Positions 28,262 through 38,336 of a DNA stretch of 64,000 nt are shown piece by piece. The number at the start of each line of letters is the position of its first letter. Within the stretch, counting starts at the first letter, position 1. The DNA lies in assembly GCF_001187725.1 (NCBI RefSeq), contig NZ_LGIQ01000007.1, positions 556,324-620,323 of the forward strand. Direction: 5' to 3'. Source of the DNA: Brevibacillus reuszeri (GTDB lineage Bacteria; Bacillota; Bacilli; Brevibacillales; Brevibacillaceae). Below the pieces are notes generated by a model, which saw only the letters and a program-made list of their open reading frames with translations, was not told the DNA's origin and searched no databases. Made by a program: the position numbers and the translations under genes.

Positions 28262-28351
28262 TTCACCTGGCTGGCGTGATCGCCAAAGCAGCGTGACAGC
28301 AGGTGAATTTATCAGAGAAAGTCCTTCACAAAAAGAGGGGCTTTCTTTTTA
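28262..28351 (+). terminator. Hairpin plus intrinsic terminator after the DeoR gene
   Basis: A long stem TTTCACCTG.../CAGGTGAATTT (28262-28309, without T tract) is followed by a terminator GAAAGTCC/GGGGCTTTC with TTTTTATTT at 28316-28351. The first stem may be a processing or protein-binding site; nothing else is seen up to 28490. Confidence 0.65.
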
Positions 28352-28490
28352 TTTGAAACACTTCCCGTTTCGTAAAAGAGCAATCCCCGTTTTTACCGAA
28401 GAGCGTGCCAAAGCTAGATTTTCTAATTGCATTGCCCTTCTGTATCTGCTATTCTATGATTCCTGACTTTTTCCAGAGAAGGAGGATCAT

Positions 28491-29270
28491 ATGGTTTACT
28501 GGCGGATTATCCGCAAAAGCTATCGTCGTAATCTTCGGTATCGTCTGTCACATTTGATCAACAATCTGGCAAGCTCGATTTTTGGGCTTGTTTTTATTGC
28601 CATTTGGGCGGGAGTGCTGCATGGCAAACAAGTGTATGGTCCTTACGATATCAAAACGATGGGTCAGTACATTGCCGTTTGCCAATGCGTTCTGTGGATG
28701 ACGACCTTTTTGACGCCTGGTCTTGCCATTCCGGTTGGTGTGAGGAGTGGGGCGGTGAGTCTGGATTTCATCAAGCCAGTCCACTTTCTTTGGTACGTAC
28801 TGAGCCAAGAGTTTGGTCGAATTGCCTACAATGCATGCTACCGCAGCTTACCGATCGGGTTGTTGCTAGGTTTTGCTGTAGGCTTCTATTTTCCAACCCA
28901 TTCCTTCGGTTATCTCTGGTTTGCGCTCTCGTTGCTGCTCGGGACGTATATTGGCCTTCTGCTTTTTTACCTCGTTGGTTTAACCTCCTTTTGGACAACG
29001 GAAATTCGCTGGGCACACTACATTTTGCTTTCCCTTGTATTCGGACTTGGAGGACAAATGATTCCTTTGGATTTACTGCCGGGTGTGATGGGAGAAATCG
29101 CGCCGTATTTACCATTTTCCTGCATGATTTATTATCCGGTCATGACTTACCTGGAGCTGGCAGGTCCATTTGCTCTTGTCGTGCAAGGGAGCTGGGCGTT
29201 CGTATTGACGGGAATCGCGCTCGCAGGAACTGCGATAGCAAGACGCAAGCTTGAGATTCAAGGGGGATAG
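28491..29270 (+). CDS. ABC-2 type exporter permease (DUF990-like), subunit 1
   Basis: 259 residues, six membrane segments, no signal peptide. N-terminal basic helix (IIRKSYRRNLRYRLSHLINN) and LDFIKPVHFLWYVL fit the ABC-2/DUF990 permeases that work as a pair with a second permease and an ATPase. AGAAGGAGG precedes ATG. The stop is 5 bp before the next gene: a three-gene exporter operon. Substrate unknown (drug, lipid or polysaccharide possible). Confidence 0.85.
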   Translation: MVYWRIIRKSYRRNLRYRLSHLINNLASSIFGLVFIAIWAGVLHGKQVYGPYDIKTMGQYIAVCQCVLWMTTFLTPGLAIPVGVRSGAVSLDFIKPVHFLWYVLSQEFGRIAYNACYRSLPIGLLLGFAVGFYFPTHSFGYLWFALSLLLGTYIGLLLFYLVGLTSFWTTEIRWAHYILLSLVFGLGGQMIPLDLLPGVMGEIAPYLPFSCMIYYPVMTYLELAGPFALVVQGSWAFVLTGIALAGTAIARRKLEIQGG

Positions 29271-29275
29271 TCGAC

Positions 29276-30064
29276 GTGCTCATACTTTATCGTAAGCTCG
29301 TGGCAGCTAGTATTCGTGCCCAAATGCAATACAAGCTGAACTTTCTAACAAGTGCTGCGACGACAGGGATGATTATGGTTCTGGATTTTTTAATTTTGTC
29401 AGCTATTCTCTATCGCTTTAATGACGTTGTCGGCTGGAATATTTACGAGGTTGGACTTTTATACGGGATTTCCTCTGTTTCCGTTTCGACGTATAGGCTG
29501 TTTGCACCTGAAATCAATGATTTTGAGAAGTACATCATTCAGGGGGAAATGGATCAGTTGCTCATCCGTCCTGTTTCCCCGCTGCTGCTCTTGCTCACAC
29601 GAAACCTCGATCTGTCACGTCTTGGCGGAATCGTGCAAGGAATCTCGATTTTATGTCTTTCCATGATCGGGCTCACTGCACAAGAAAAAGAGATTTGGTT
29701 ACTGCTCTTGTTTATGCCTGTAGCGATAGTGTCAGGCAGTGTGATCTATTTCTCGATCGCACTTTCTACAGCAGCAACAGCCTTTTGGACCCATCAGATC
29801 AAAGACCTACAGACATTTACGATTTACGCACCAGCCAATGCTTCCAATTATCCGATAGGCTTGTACCCAAGCTGGTTAAAATGGATGTTTTACACGGTAC
29901 TACCGATTGCCTTTATGAATTATGTGCCGATGCTTACGCTGCTCGGTAAAACACATTACTGGTATTTCCCTTTGCTTACACCGGTGGTAGCCGCTCTCGC
30001 TTTGCTTTTATCCTTGCGTTTTTGGGCATTTGGAATACGACATTATCACAGTACGGGTAGTTAG
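29276..30064 (+). CDS. ABC-2 type exporter permease, subunit 2
   Basis: 262 residues, six membrane segments, GTG start close after the previous stop. DIQGEMDQLLIRPVSP-type cytoplasmic loop (IIQGEMDQLLIRPVSP) is the DUF990 permease hallmark matching the LDFIKPV loop of the partner. Forms a heterodimer with the upstream permease. 13 bp before the ATPase gene. Confidence 0.85.
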   Translation: MLILYRKLVAASIRAQMQYKLNFLTSAATTGMIMVLDFLILSAILYRFNDVVGWNIYEVGLLYGISSVSVSTYRLFAPEINDFEKYIIQGEMDQLLIRPVSPLLLLLTRNLDLSRLGGIVQGISILCLSMIGLTAQEKEIWLLLLFMPVAIVSGSVIYFSIALSTAATAFWTHQIKDLQTFTIYAPANASNYPIGLYPSWLKWMFYTVLPIAFMNYVPMLTLLGKTHYWYFPLLTPVVAALALLLSLRFWAFGIRHYHSTGS

Positions 30065-30077
30065 GGGGAGGATTGAG

Positions 30078-31046
30078 ATGATAAAAGCTGAAGGAGTAGG
30101 GAAAAGCTTTTTCCTGACCAAAGCCAAAGAGGGAAAGTTCTCTTCCCTGCGCACGCTTTTTTCACGTGAAAAGCGGGAGGTAAAGGCTGTCGACAACATC
30201 TCCTTTTCGATAGAAGAAGGGGAGTTCGTTGGCTATATCGGACCGAATGGAGCGGGAAAATCCACGACGATCAAAATGCTCTCCGGAATTCTTCATCCAA
30301 CGGAAGGCAGCGTGCTCGTGGGTGGATTTAGTCCGCAAAAACACCGCATTCAGGTGGCTTCTCAGATCGGTGTCGTTTTTGGGCAAAGAACACAGCTGTG
30401 GTGGGACTTGCCCGTTCGCGATTCGTTTGAAATCCTGCAAGCGATGTACAAAATCGATCCCAAGGCGTATCGGCAGGCAATGGATACTTATAAGGAATTG
30501 CTCGATCTGCATGATTTTTTGGAGACGCCAGTGCGAAAGCTCTCGCTTGGACAAAGAATGAGAGCGGATTTGGCTGCTGCGCTCCTGCATAATCCACCCA
30601 TTTTGTTTTTGGATGAGCCGACCATTGGACTGGACGTGGTTGCGAAAACGCGGATTCGAGCTTTTTTGCAGGAAGTGAATCGAACGCAAAAGAAGACAAT
30701 TCTATTGACTACGCACGATATGGACGACATCGAGCAGCTATGCAGTCGAATTATCGTGATCAATCATGGCCGAAAGATGGTCGACACAAGCATCCAGGAA
30801 TTGCGTAAGCGGATTGGGCTACCCAGTATGATCCAAATTGACTATCGTCTTGCTCCAAATCTCCCTGAGCTCATCGAAGGTGTTGAGAAAATAGAGCTTG
30901 CAGAGAACGTTGCGACGATTTACTATGACAAAGGGAAAATTCCATCGCCACGGATATTGGCGGAGGTAGCGCAATGGGGCGAGCCATTGGATATCCGTAT
31001 GAAAGAGCCTGGAATCGAGGAAATCATCAAACGCTTGTATCGCTAG
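30078..31046 (+). CDS. ABC exporter ATPase
   Basis: 322 residues. Walker A GPNGAGKST, Q-loop region VFGQRTQLWWDLP, signature LSLGQRMRADLAAAL, Walker B ILFLDEPTIGLD and switch His TTHDMDD are all intact, followed by a C-terminal domain about 90 residues long as in drug/polysaccharide-type exporters (DrrA/NatA-like). ATG 30078 follows GGGGGAGGA. Third gene of the exporter operon; recG, which precedes fapR in B. subtilis, is not here. Confidence 0.92.
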   Translation: MIKAEGVGKSFFLTKAKEGKFSSLRTLFSREKREVKAVDNISFSIEEGEFVGYIGPNGAGKSTTIKMLSGILHPTEGSVLVGGFSPQKHRIQVASQIGVVFGQRTQLWWDLPVRDSFEILQAMYKIDPKAYRQAMDTYKELLDLHDFLETPVRKLSLGQRMRADLAAALLHNPPILFLDEPTIGLDVVAKTRIRAFLQEVNRTQKKTILLTTHDMDDIEQLCSRIIVINHGRKMVDTSIQELRKRIGLPSMIQIDYRLAPNLPELIEGVEKIELAENVATIYYDKGKIPSPRILAEVAQWGEPLDIRMKEPGIEEIIKRLYR

Positions 31047-31075
31047 GGATGCATACCCATTTTCTCTAACTTTAC

Positions 31076-31104
31076 TTGTAATTCAGAGCCTTCTCCCTTA
31101 TACT
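31076..31104 (+). promoter_or_regulatory. Promoter of the fapR-fab operon
   Basis: TTGTAA (31076-31081), 17-bp spacer, TATACT (31099-31104). It lies directly before the FapR-like operator. Confidence 0.75.
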
Positions 31105-31108
31105 GATT

Positions 31109-31127
31109 TTTGGTACCAGGTATTAAA
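31109..31127 (+). promoter_or_regulatory. Candidate FapR operator
   Basis: TTTGGTACCAGGTATTAAA overlaps the expected transcription start. It resembles the FapR consensus (TTAGTACCTxxTACTAA type inverted repeat). FapR releases DNA on binding malonyl-CoA, so this would autoregulate fapR and the fatty-acid genes. A second half-site GGTACTT lies at about 31169. Confidence 0.6.
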
Positions 31128-31213
31128 AACTGATCGCAAACATAGATTACATAAGCATAATCAAGGTCTGGTACTTCATTTGATTCTATTACCTACCATG
31201 ACATTGCCAGGGG

Positions 31214-31807
31214 GTGTCGAGCATCGCCCGCTTGCCGAAAAAAGATCGCCAGTCCCGTTTGATACAGTCGCTGGCGGATAACCCATTTGCGACGGACGAA
31301 GATCTTTCAGAGTTATTTCAAGTCAGCATTCAAACCATTCGATTAGACCGTTTGGAGCTAGGCATCCCGGAGCTTAGGGAACGGATTAAATCGGTCGCAG
31401 AAAAAAGCCTCGACCCTGTAAAGTCGCTGGGGATTGATGAAGTCATTGGTGAAATCATCGATTTACAGCTGGATTCGCAGGCGATTTCTGTTTTGGAAAT
31501 TAAGGAAGAACACGTTTTTTCACGGACACAAATTGCCCGTGGACATTACATATTTGCTCAAGCCAATTCGTTGGCCGTTGCAGTAATCAATGCGGATGTG
31601 GCTTTGACGGCCACAGCAAGAATTCGCTTCGTTCGACCGGTGCGTGCGGGCGAAAAGCTGGTTGCAAAAGCTCTGGTCCGGAGCCGCAACGGCGATGAAT
31701 GCAAGGTGCGTGTAGAAACAAAAGTACAAGGAGAGCTAGTCTTTACTGCTACTTTCCGTGTAGTTGGAATGTCGGAGTCACAGACGCGGCATGGCCTGAG
31801 AAGTTAG
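31214..31807 (+). CDS. fapR: Transcription factor FapR
   Basis: About 197 residues; B. subtilis FapR is 188. N-terminal helix-turn-helix (about 17-60: [20 protein letters not shown]) linked to a hot-dog thioesterase-like domain ([19 protein letters not shown]) that binds malonyl-CoA but has no activity. FapR represses fatty acid and phospholipid genes, including its own operon. The GTG start at 31214 has its site fused to the codon (GGGGG); a TTG at 31232 is possible. Stop overlaps the plsX ribosome site. Confidence 0.95.
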   Translation: MSSIARLPKKDRQSRLIQSLADNPFATDEDLSELFQVSIQTIRLDRLELGIPELRERIKSVAEKSLDPVKSLGIDEVIGEIIDLQLDSQAISVLEIKEEHVFSRTQIARGHYIFAQANSLAVAVINADVALTATARIRFVRPVRAGEKLVAKALVRSRNGDECKVRVETKVQGELVFTATFRVVGMSESQTRHGLRS

Positions 31808-31819
31808 GAGGAATTACGG

Positions 31820-32824
31820 TTGCGAATTGCACTAGATGCGATGGGCGGCGACAATGCACCACGTAGTACGGTGCTGGGAGCGTTGGCTGCCGTCAAGGAA
31901 AACCCGTCAATTACAGTGGTGTTGGTGGGGGATGAACAAGCTATTCGGAGCCATTTGCCGCAGGAAATACCGTCAAGCATTGAAATTGTCCCTACGACAG
32001 AGGTCATTCAACCAGATGATGAACCTGTGCGAGCGGTGCGTCGAAAGAAAAATTCTTCACTGGTAGTAGCTGTAGAGATGGCGCGTGAGAAAATCGTCGA
32101 TGCAGCCATCTCTGCCGGGAATACGGGTGCACTGATGACGGCTGGTTTGTTATATGCCGGGCGCATGGAAGGGATCGAGCGCCCTGCACTGGCTGCCTAT
32201 ATTCCGAATGTAAAAGGAAGAGTCACACTGACATTGGATGTTGGTGCGAATATGGATGCCAAACCGCATCACCTTCTCCAATATGCAGTAATGGGAAGCC
32301 TGTATGCAGAAAAAGTGCTCGGGTTTGAAAATCCAAAAGTAGGCTTGCTGAACGTAGGAACAGAAGAAGGAAAAGGCAATGAATTAACCAAAGCGGTCTT
32401 CCCTCTTCTGGCAGAAGCAGACTTGAACTTTGTTGGTAACATAGAAGCGCGCGATGTGATGGAGGGGGCATGTGATGTACTCGTCTGTGATGGGTTCGTT
32501 GGAAATGTCTTGCTTAAATCTGTCGAGGGAGCAGCCTCTACAATCTTTTCCCTGCTCAAGCAGGAGTTTACTTCCAGCCTGATTAATAAGGTAGGAGCGG
32601 CTATTTTAAAACCTGGATTGTCCCGGTTTAAAAAACGGATGGATTATGCAGAGTACGGTGGAGCTCCACTGCTTGGCTTGCGTAGTCCCGTTATTAAAGC
32701 GCACGGGTCATCTGATGAAAAGGCAATCAAAAATGCGATTGCCAGTGCGGCTCTTTTCGTGAAGCAGGACGTGAACGACGTAATTCAGGAAGAGCTACAA
32801 AAAAATCGTACAGAAAGCGAGTGA
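31820..32824 (+). CDS. plsX: Phosphate acyltransferase PlsX
   Basis: 334 residues starting (TTG) MRIALDAMGGDNAP, the conserved PlsX N-terminus. It makes acyl-phosphate from acyl-ACP for phosphatidic acid synthesis. DVGANMDAKPHHLLQYA and LLNVGTEEGKGNELTK are other family blocks. AGGAGG site 8 bases upstream. Overlaps fabH by 4 bp. Confidence 0.96.
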   Translation: MRIALDAMGGDNAPRSTVLGALAAVKENPSITVVLVGDEQAIRSHLPQEIPSSIEIVPTTEVIQPDDEPVRAVRRKKNSSLVVAVEMAREKIVDAAISAGNTGALMTAGLLYAGRMEGIERPALAAYIPNVKGRVTLTLDVGANMDAKPHHLLQYAVMGSLYAEKVLGFENPKVGLLNVGTEEGKGNELTKAVFPLLAEADLNFVGNIEARDVMEGACDVLVCDGFVGNVLLKSVEGAASTIFSLLKQEFTSSLINKVGAAILKPGLSRFKKRMDYAEYGGAPLLGLRSPVIKAHGSSDEKAIKNAIASAALFVKQDVNDVIQEELQKNRTESE

Positions 32825-33849
32825 AACAGATGAATGCAAAGCGTTCAGTAGGAATTTTGGCTACAGGCTCCTACACACCTGAACGGGTGTTGTCTAACTT
32901 TGATCTGGAAAAAATGGTGGATACTTCGGATGAGTGGATTGTTTCCCGTACCGGTATCCGGGAAAGACGGATCAGCTCGACCGAACAAGCATCTTCTGAC
33001 CTTGCTTTCGAAGCAGCTAAAAGAGCGCTGGAAAAAGCAAATATTAGTGCAGAACAATTGGATATGATTATTGTCGCAACCGTGACACCAGACATGATGT
33101 TTCCTTCGACTGCCTGCATCTTGCAGGAAAAACTAGGAGCGAAGCGCGCAGCCGCTTTGGACGTATCGGCAGCATGCACCGGCTTCTTGTATGGAATCAC
33201 GACAGCGACTCAGTTTATCGCAAATGGCTTCTACAAACACGTTTTGGTTGTTGGTGTAGAAACCCTCTCCAAAATCACAAACTACAAAGATCGTAATACA
33301 TGTGTACTATTTGGTGATGGTGCAGGAGCAGCTCTGATTGGTGAAGTGAAAGAGGGCTTCGGCTTCCAATCCTTTGAATTGGGCGCAGATGGTTCGGGTG
33401 GTCCACTTCTTTGCCAGCCTGCAGGTGGTTCGAGAATTCCGGCATCCAGCGAGTCTGTTGAAAATAATCTGCATTACCTTTCGATGGCTGGCGGCGAAGT
33501 CTTTAAATTCGCAGTTCGCGTGATGAATTCAGCAACAGAAGCCGTTTTGACCAAAGCTGGCATCACGAAGGAAGAAATTGATCTTTTGGTGCCACACCAA
33601 GCAAACAAACGTATCATCGATGCAGCAGTCCAACGTTTTGGCTTGTCTGAAGAAAAAGTAGCGATTAACCTTGATCGTTATGGAAATATGTCCTCTGCAT
33701 CTATCCCGGTAGCTTTGGATGAGGCTGTGCAAGCTGGCCGAGTGAAAGAAGGGGATCATGTCGTTCTCGTCGGATTCGGTGGAGGCTTGACTTGGGGTGC
33801 TTCTCTCCTGAAATGGTCGACTGCAGCTGCTGAAGGGAGCGAGCAATAA
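32821..33849 (+). CDS. fabH: 3-oxoacyl-ACP synthase III FabH
   Basis: 342 residues from the GTG at 32821 (ATG 32830 gives 339; the choice is open). Cys-His-Asn triad: AACTGFLYG, LVPHQANKR and RYGNMSSAS. FabH starts fatty-acid synthesis by condensing acyl-CoA with malonyl-ACP; branched-chain starters are usual in this group. Overlaps plsX and shares a base with fabD. In B. subtilis fabH is elsewhere; here it is inside the fapR cluster. Confidence 0.96.
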   Translation: MKQMNAKRSVGILATGSYTPERVLSNFDLEKMVDTSDEWIVSRTGIRERRISSTEQASSDLAFEAAKRALEKANISAEQLDMIIVATVTPDMMFPSTACILQEKLGAKRAAALDVSAACTGFLYGITTATQFIANGFYKHVLVVGVETLSKITNYKDRNTCVLFGDGAGAALIGEVKEGFGFQSFELGADGSGGPLLCQPAGGSRIPASSESVENNLHYLSMAGGEVFKFAVRVMNSATEAVLTKAGITKEEIDLLVPHQANKRIIDAAVQRFGLSEEKVAINLDRYGNMSSASIPVALDEAVQAGRVKEGDHVVLVGFGGGLTWGASLLKWSTAAAEGSEQ

Positions 33850-34799
33850 TGGGTAAAATCGCATTTGTGTTCCCAGGCCAAGGCTCTCAGTTCGTCGGCA
33901 TGGGGCAAGCTCTCTCTGAGCAATCACCGGCAGCGCGTCAAGTATTTGAAGAAGCTGACGCTGCCCTGGGCTTTTCGCTTTCCCAGCTTTGCTTTGAAGG
34001 TCCTGAAGAGGAATTGAAGCTGACTGCAAATACACAGCCGGCAATCCTCACAGCGAGCGTTGCTGTACTTGCAGCCTTGAAAGAAAAACAACCGAATTTT
34101 ACACCAGCGTATGTGGCAGGTCACAGTCTGGGTGAATACTCCGCACTGGTAGCAGCAGGAGCATTGTCTTTTGCGGATGCTGTGAAAACCGTGCGCTCCC
34201 GTGGTCAGTTCATGGAGGAGGCAGTTCCGGCAGGACAGGGTGCAATGGCAGCTGTTCTGAATATGGATCGTGCTGCACTTCACGCAGTGTGTGAGGAAGT
34301 GACGGCATCTGGTCATCCGGTTCAGCTTGCGAACCTCAACTCACCAGGTCAAATCGTCATTTCTGGATCCGCTGAAGGTGTAAAGCTGGCAGGCGAACAG
34401 GCAAAAGCAGCAGGCGCAAAACGAGTGCTACCTCTCAATGTGAGCGGTCCATTCCATTCCAGCCTGATGCAGCCGGCTGCTGACAAGCTGCAAGCGGTTC
34501 TTGCAGAGGTATCAGTGAAGGACGCTGCGATTGAGGTTGTTGCCAATGTAACGGCAAGACCAGTAACAGAAGCAGCGACCATTGTAGAGAGTCTGATTCA
34601 ACAGGTAAGTGCTCCTGTATTGTGGGAGGACTCTGTACAGTGGATGGTAGAGCAAGGTGTGACAACCTTCGTTGAGATTGGACCAGGAAAAGTACTGGCT
34701 GGTCTGATCAAGAAGATCGCTCCTGCAGAAACGACAATTATTTCTGTACAAGATATTGATTCGCTTAGCGAGCTTTTGGATGGAGGGGTACGATGCTAG
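33849..34799 (+). CDS. fabD: Malonyl-CoA:ACP transacylase FabD
   Basis: 316 residues. Nucleophile motif [12 protein letters not shown] (GHSxG), oxyanion [11 protein letters not shown], and His in SGPFHSSLM. It loads malonate on ACP. The start codon shares a base with the fabH stop and the gene overlaps fabG by 7 bp, showing tight operon packing. Confidence 0.97.
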   Translation: MGKIAFVFPGQGSQFVGMGQALSEQSPAARQVFEEADAALGFSLSQLCFEGPEEELKLTANTQPAILTASVAVLAALKEKQPNFTPAYVAGHSLGEYSALVAAGALSFADAVKTVRSRGQFMEEAVPAGQGAMAAVLNMDRAALHAVCEEVTASGHPVQLANLNSPGQIVISGSAEGVKLAGEQAKAAGAKRVLPLNVSGPFHSSLMQPAADKLQAVLAEVSVKDAAIEVVANVTARPVTEAATIVESLIQQVSAPVLWEDSVQWMVEQGVTTFVEIGPGKVLAGLIKKIAPAETTIISVQDIDSLSELLDGGVRC

Positions 34800-35533
34800 C
34801 AGGAAAAACAGCTCTGGTAACAGGTGCTTCGCGTGGAATTGGTCGTGCGATTGCGCTTAAACTGGCAGAAGCAGGCGCCAATGTCGTGGTGAACTACGCA
34901 GGTAGTGAAGCGGCAGCCAGTGAAACCGTAGCACTCATCAAAGAGATGGGGCGCGATGCGATTATGGTTCGTGCCAACGTATCTTCTACGGAAGATGTGA
35001 ATGAAATGTTCAAAGCTGCGCTTGATCATTTCGGCGCGCTTGACATTCTCGTAAACAATGCAGGGATTACCCGCGATAATTTGCTGATGAGGATGAAAGA
35101 AGAAGAGTGGGACGATGTGATCGCGACAAATCTGAAGGGCGTATTTAACTGTGTAAAAGCAGCTACCCGTCCGATGATGAAGCAGCGTTCCGGCAAAATC
35201 ATTAATATCACATCCGTCGTTGGAGTGCTGGGCAATGCCGGTCAGGCGAACTACGTTGCTGCCAAGGCAGGCGTAATTGGGCTCACCAAAACAGCAGCAC
35301 GTGAGCTCGCTTCACGTGGAATTACTGTCAATGCGGTAGCACCTGGTTTTATCGATACAGAAATGACTGCCGTTTTGCCTGAGGATGTAAAAGCAGGCTT
35401 GGTGAGTCAAATCCCATTGGCACGTTTGGGACAGACAGAAGATATCGCTTCCGTAGTGCTGTTCCTCGCTTCTGATGCGGCTAACTACATGACAGGTCAA
35501 ACCTTGCATGTAGACGGCGGCATGTATATGTAA
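34793..35533 (+). CDS. fabG: 3-oxoacyl-ACP reductase FabG
   Basis: 246 residues, SDR fold: [12 protein letters not shown] (NADPH site), NNAGITRDN, and catalytic Ser-Tyr-Lys in ITSVVG and YVAAKAG. It reduces 3-oxoacyl-ACP in chain elongation. Starts within fabD. A hairpin-free gap of 80 bp with a TATAAT box follows before acpP. Confidence 0.97.
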   Translation: MLAGKTALVTGASRGIGRAIALKLAEAGANVVVNYAGSEAAASETVALIKEMGRDAIMVRANVSSTEDVNEMFKAALDHFGALDILVNNAGITRDNLLMRMKEEEWDDVIATNLKGVFNCVKAATRPMMKQRSGKIINITSVVGVLGNAGQANYVAAKAGVIGLTKTAARELASRGITVNAVAPGFIDTEMTAVLPEDVKAGLVSQIPLARLGQTEDIASVVLFLASDAANYMTGQTLHVDGGMYM

Positions 35534-35563
35534 AAACGTCTTCAAGTCTTGTTTCATACAAAC

Positions 35564-35592
35564 TGGTTTTTTGAAAGCTCATCCACTATAAT
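35564..35592 (+). promoter_or_regulatory. Possible internal promoter for acpP
   Basis: TGGTTT (35564-35569), 17-bp spacer, perfect TATAAT (35587-35592), 23 bp before the acpP start. The weak -35 makes it tentative, but a separate supply of ACP is common. Confidence 0.55.
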
Positions 35593-35614
35593 ACGGGAGA
35601 GGGGGTGAAGCAAG

Positions 35615-35848
35615 ATGGCAGATACATTGGAGCGTGTGAAGAAAATCATCGTCGATCGTCTGGGTGTAGATGAGTCCAAGATTACTTTGGAAGCTTCTTT
35701 CAAAGAAGACCTGGGCGCTGACTCCCTGGATGTAGTAGAACTCGTAATGGAACTCGAAGACGAGTTTGATTTAGAGATTTCTGACGAAGATGCTGAAAAG
35801 ATCACTTCTGTTGGTGAGGTTGTAAAATACATAGAATCTCAGAAGTAG
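35615..35848 (+). CDS. acpP: Acyl carrier protein
   Basis: 77 residues, very acidic. Ser in [12 protein letters not shown] receives 4'-phosphopantetheine. It carries acyl chains for FabH/F/G and PlsX. GAGGGGGTGA precedes ATG. A GAAGTCCCG/CGGGACTTC hairpin at 35861-35886 follows, with a poor T tract. Confidence 0.98.
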   Translation: MADTLERVKKIIVDRLGVDESKITLEASFKEDLGADSLDVVELVMELEDEFDLEISDEDAEKITSVGEVVKYIESQK

Positions 35849-35860
35849 ACAAATCAGTTG

Positions 35861-35890
35861 GAAGTCCCGTACCTTACGGGACTTCTCCTT
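35861..35890 (+). terminator. Hairpin after acpP
   Basis: Perfect nine-base stem GAAGTCCCG/CGGGACTTC followed by TCCTT. The T tract is weak, so partial termination or mRNA 3'-end stabilisation is likely, with read-through to fabF. Confidence 0.6.
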
Positions 35891-35985
35891 CAATTACCGC
35901 TTAGTACATACCATCCACTTTTACTTATTTGTTTTACTTGTGAAGTAAGAAGCTTACTGCTGACTTTCATATAGAGGTGATCGTA

Positions 35986-37227
35986 ATGAAACGAAGAGTG
36001 GTGATTACTGGCGTTGGTGTGGTTTCCCCAGTGGGAAATGACGCGCAGACCTTCTGGAACAGCTTATTGGAAGGCAAATCAGGCGTTGATCGTCTGACTG
36101 CATTTGACGCTACTGATTATCCAACACAGATTGCGGGAGAAGTAAAAGACTTCAATCCCGAACTGTATATGGACAAGAAAGAAATTCGACGTACAGACCG
36201 ATTCGTTCAGTTTGGTTTGGCAGCTGCCAAAATGGCGATTGAAGATGCGAAACTGGAAATTACGCCAGAAAATGCGGAACGAGTGGGTGTATACATCGGG
36301 TCCGGAATTGGCGGGCTGTCAACATGGGAAGAGCAGCATTCCGTACTTTTGGAAAAAGGTCCACGTCGTGTGAGTCCGTTCTTTATTCCGATGCTGATTG
36401 CGAATATGGCATCTGGTGCCGTTTCAATTCAGTATGGTGCAAAAGGACCTACCTCCAGCGCGATTACGGCTTGTGCTACGGGTACAAACGCGATCGGTGA
36501 CGCACTTCGCTTGATTCAGTTCGACCATGCAGATGTAATGATCGCAGGTGGTGCAGAAGCAACCGTTCGTCCAATGGCATTTGCAGGATTTTGCTCCGCG
36601 AAGGCGATGTCTACACGTAATGACGAGCCGCAAAAAGCCAGCCGCCCGTTCGATAAAGACCGCGACGGATTTGTTATGGGTGAGGGCGCAGGGGTAGTCA
36701 TTTTAGAAGAGCTGGAGCATGCGAAAAAGCGTGGCGCAACGATCATTGCAGAAGTGATTGGTTACGGTATGAGCGCAGATGCGCATCATATTACTTCCCC
36801 ATCTCCAGGTGGTGAAGGTGCAGCACGCTGCATGACAAACGCACTGAAAGACGCTGGAATCCAGCCGGGTGAGGTTGATTACATCAATGCTCACGGAACC
36901 TCTACGGATCAAGGTGACATCGCTGAAACACAGGCTATTAAAGCGGTATTCGGCGACCATGCTTATAAGCTGTCTGTCAGCTCGACAAAATCGATGACAG
37001 GTCATCTGCTCGGGGCAACTGGTGGTATCGAAGCCATTGCTTCTGCTTATGCACTGCGCGATCAAATTTTACCACCGACAATCAACCTGGATAACCCTGA
37101 TCCAGAATGCGATCTTGACTATGTTCCTAACCATGCGCGGAAGGCGACCGTTAATGTAGCTGTCTCCAATACGTTTGGATTCGGCGGTCATAATGCAACG
37201 GTGGTCCTCAAGCGTTACGAAGCATAA
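35986..37227 (+). CDS. fabF: 3-oxoacyl-ACP synthase II FabF
   Basis: 413 residues. Cys-His-His triad in [24 protein letters not shown] and [12 protein letters not shown]. FabF elongates acyl-ACP and is the temperature-sensitive condensing enzyme in Firmicutes. ATG 35986 is preceded by GAGGTGA. The rnc frame begins right at its stop. Confidence 0.97.
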   Translation: MKRRVVITGVGVVSPVGNDAQTFWNSLLEGKSGVDRLTAFDATDYPTQIAGEVKDFNPELYMDKKEIRRTDRFVQFGLAAAKMAIEDAKLEITPENAERVGVYIGSGIGGLSTWEEQHSVLLEKGPRRVSPFFIPMLIANMASGAVSIQYGAKGPTSSAITACATGTNAIGDALRLIQFDHADVMIAGGAEATVRPMAFAGFCSAKAMSTRNDEPQKASRPFDKDRDGFVMGEGAGVVILEELEHAKKRGATIIAEVIGYGMSADAHHITSPSPGGEGAARCMTNALKDAGIQPGEVDYINAHGTSTDQGDIAETQAIKAVFGDHAYKLSVSSTKSMTGHLLGATGGIEAIASAYALRDQILPPTINLDNPDPECDLDYVPNHARKATVNVAVSNTFGFGGHNATVVLKRYEA

Positions 37228-37281
37228 ATGAGTCCTACTGCGAAAAAAAGTAGGCAGTCTCCTGGAACGGTGGTGAGGGTG

Positions 37282-37971
37282 ATGAGTTTTGCACAGCTGC
37301 AAGAAAAGATTGGAGTACGCTTTCACGATGAGAGCGTTTTGCGGCAAGCATTCACCCATTCTTCCTACGTGAACGAGCAACGAGGCAAACGGATTTCCGA
37401 CAACGAACGGTTGGAGTTTTTGGGCGATGCTGTATTGGAGCTGACTGTATCCCAGTTTTTGTACAAAACCTTTCCAAAGATGAGTGAAGGGGAAATGACA
37501 AAGCTGCGTGCAGCGATCGTCTGTGAACCGTCTCTAGTCAAGTTTGCCGAACTGCTGAATTTTGGCGATCTCGTTTTGCTGGGAAAAGGGGAAGAGCTGA
37601 CGGGTGGCCGACAGCGACCAGCCTTGCTAGCGGACGTTTTTGAAGCATTTGTAGGTGCGCTCTATTTAGATCAAGGGGTGGACGCTGTTTTCTCCTTTAT
37701 GGAAAAGTACGTCTATCCTCGTGTAGATAAGGGAGAGTTTGCCCAGGTAACCGACTTCAAGAGCCAGTTGCAGGAATTTGTTCAACAGGACAATCTGGGA
37801 GACATCCAGTATCGAATTGTAGAAGAAAAAGGACCGGCTCATAACCGAGAATTCGTGTCCGAAGTTCTCTTGAATAACCGTTCCCTCGGTGTTGGCTCTG
37901 GACGCTCCAAAAAGGAAGCGGAACAGCAGGCTGCTGCACGGGCATTGGTGATTTTAGGGGATAAAGTATAG
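37282..37971 (+). CDS. rnc: Ribonuclease III
   Basis: 229 residues from ATG 37282 (GGTGAGG upstream); the frame is open from ATG 37228, directly after the fabF stop, so a longer 247-residue form is possible. RNase III signature [14 protein letters not shown] and the second acidic site [16 protein letters not shown], then a dsRNA-binding domain ([12 protein letters not shown] ... [12 protein letters not shown]). It cuts double-stranded RNA in rRNA processing. Confidence 0.95.
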   Translation: MSFAQLQEKIGVRFHDESVLRQAFTHSSYVNEQRGKRISDNERLEFLGDAVLELTVSQFLYKTFPKMSEGEMTKLRAAIVCEPSLVKFAELLNFGDLVLLGKGEELTGGRQRPALLADVFEAFVGALYLDQGVDAVFSFMEKYVYPRVDKGEFAQVTDFKSQLQEFVQQDNLGDIQYRIVEEKGPAHNREFVSEVLLNNRSLGVGSGRSKKEAEQQAAARALVILGDKV

Positions 37972-37986
37972 CAATTCTAGAAGGAG

Positions 37987-38026
37987 GCTGCATCGTCTGC
38001 AAATAGATGATGCAGCTTTCTCTAAT
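37987..38026 (+). terminator. Hairpin/terminator after rnc
   Basis: GGCTGCATCGTCT pairs with AGATGATGCAGC, followed by TTTCTCT. Confidence 0.75.
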
Positions 38027-38029
38027 CGA

Positions 38030-38080
38030 CCTCTATTCTGTGGCGGCTCGCGAGTGAGCAAGCACGATAGAGGTTTTTTG
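38030..38080 (+). terminator. Second terminator between rnc and smc
   Basis: CCTCTAT (38030-38036) pairs with ATAGAGG (38067-38073) with an inner GCTCGCGAGTGAGC hairpin, followed by TTTTTT. Confidence 0.78.
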
Positions 38081-38244
38081 CTCATCTACCCACTTAGCGC
38101 CTTGCCAATATGCCCCTTCCTTAATTCGTAGTTGCCATCTATGAACTTACGGAGATAATGGTTTTCTTACGGTAAACAAAGGGAAATTACTGCGTGACCA
38201 AGCCTTGTATGTTACACTTATTTGGATAAGATCAAGTAAGCTCG

Positions 38245-38318
38245 TAGTGGAGTAGCTCCTGTTCGATGCAGGGGCTTCTTTTCGGGTGACATCCGCTGCG
38301 AATAATGTGGATGTGTTC
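38245..38318 (+). promoter_or_regulatory. Leader hairpins before smc
   Basis: AGCTCCTG/CAGGGGCT followed by TCTTTTC (38245-38282) looks like an attenuator; a second hairpin ACATCC/GGATGT (38289-38317) sits just before the ribosome site. The smc promoter is probably in 38084-38244, where I see no gene and no clear -10/-35. Confidence 0.45.
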
Positions 38319-38336
38319 TGAAGGAGGACCGTCAGT

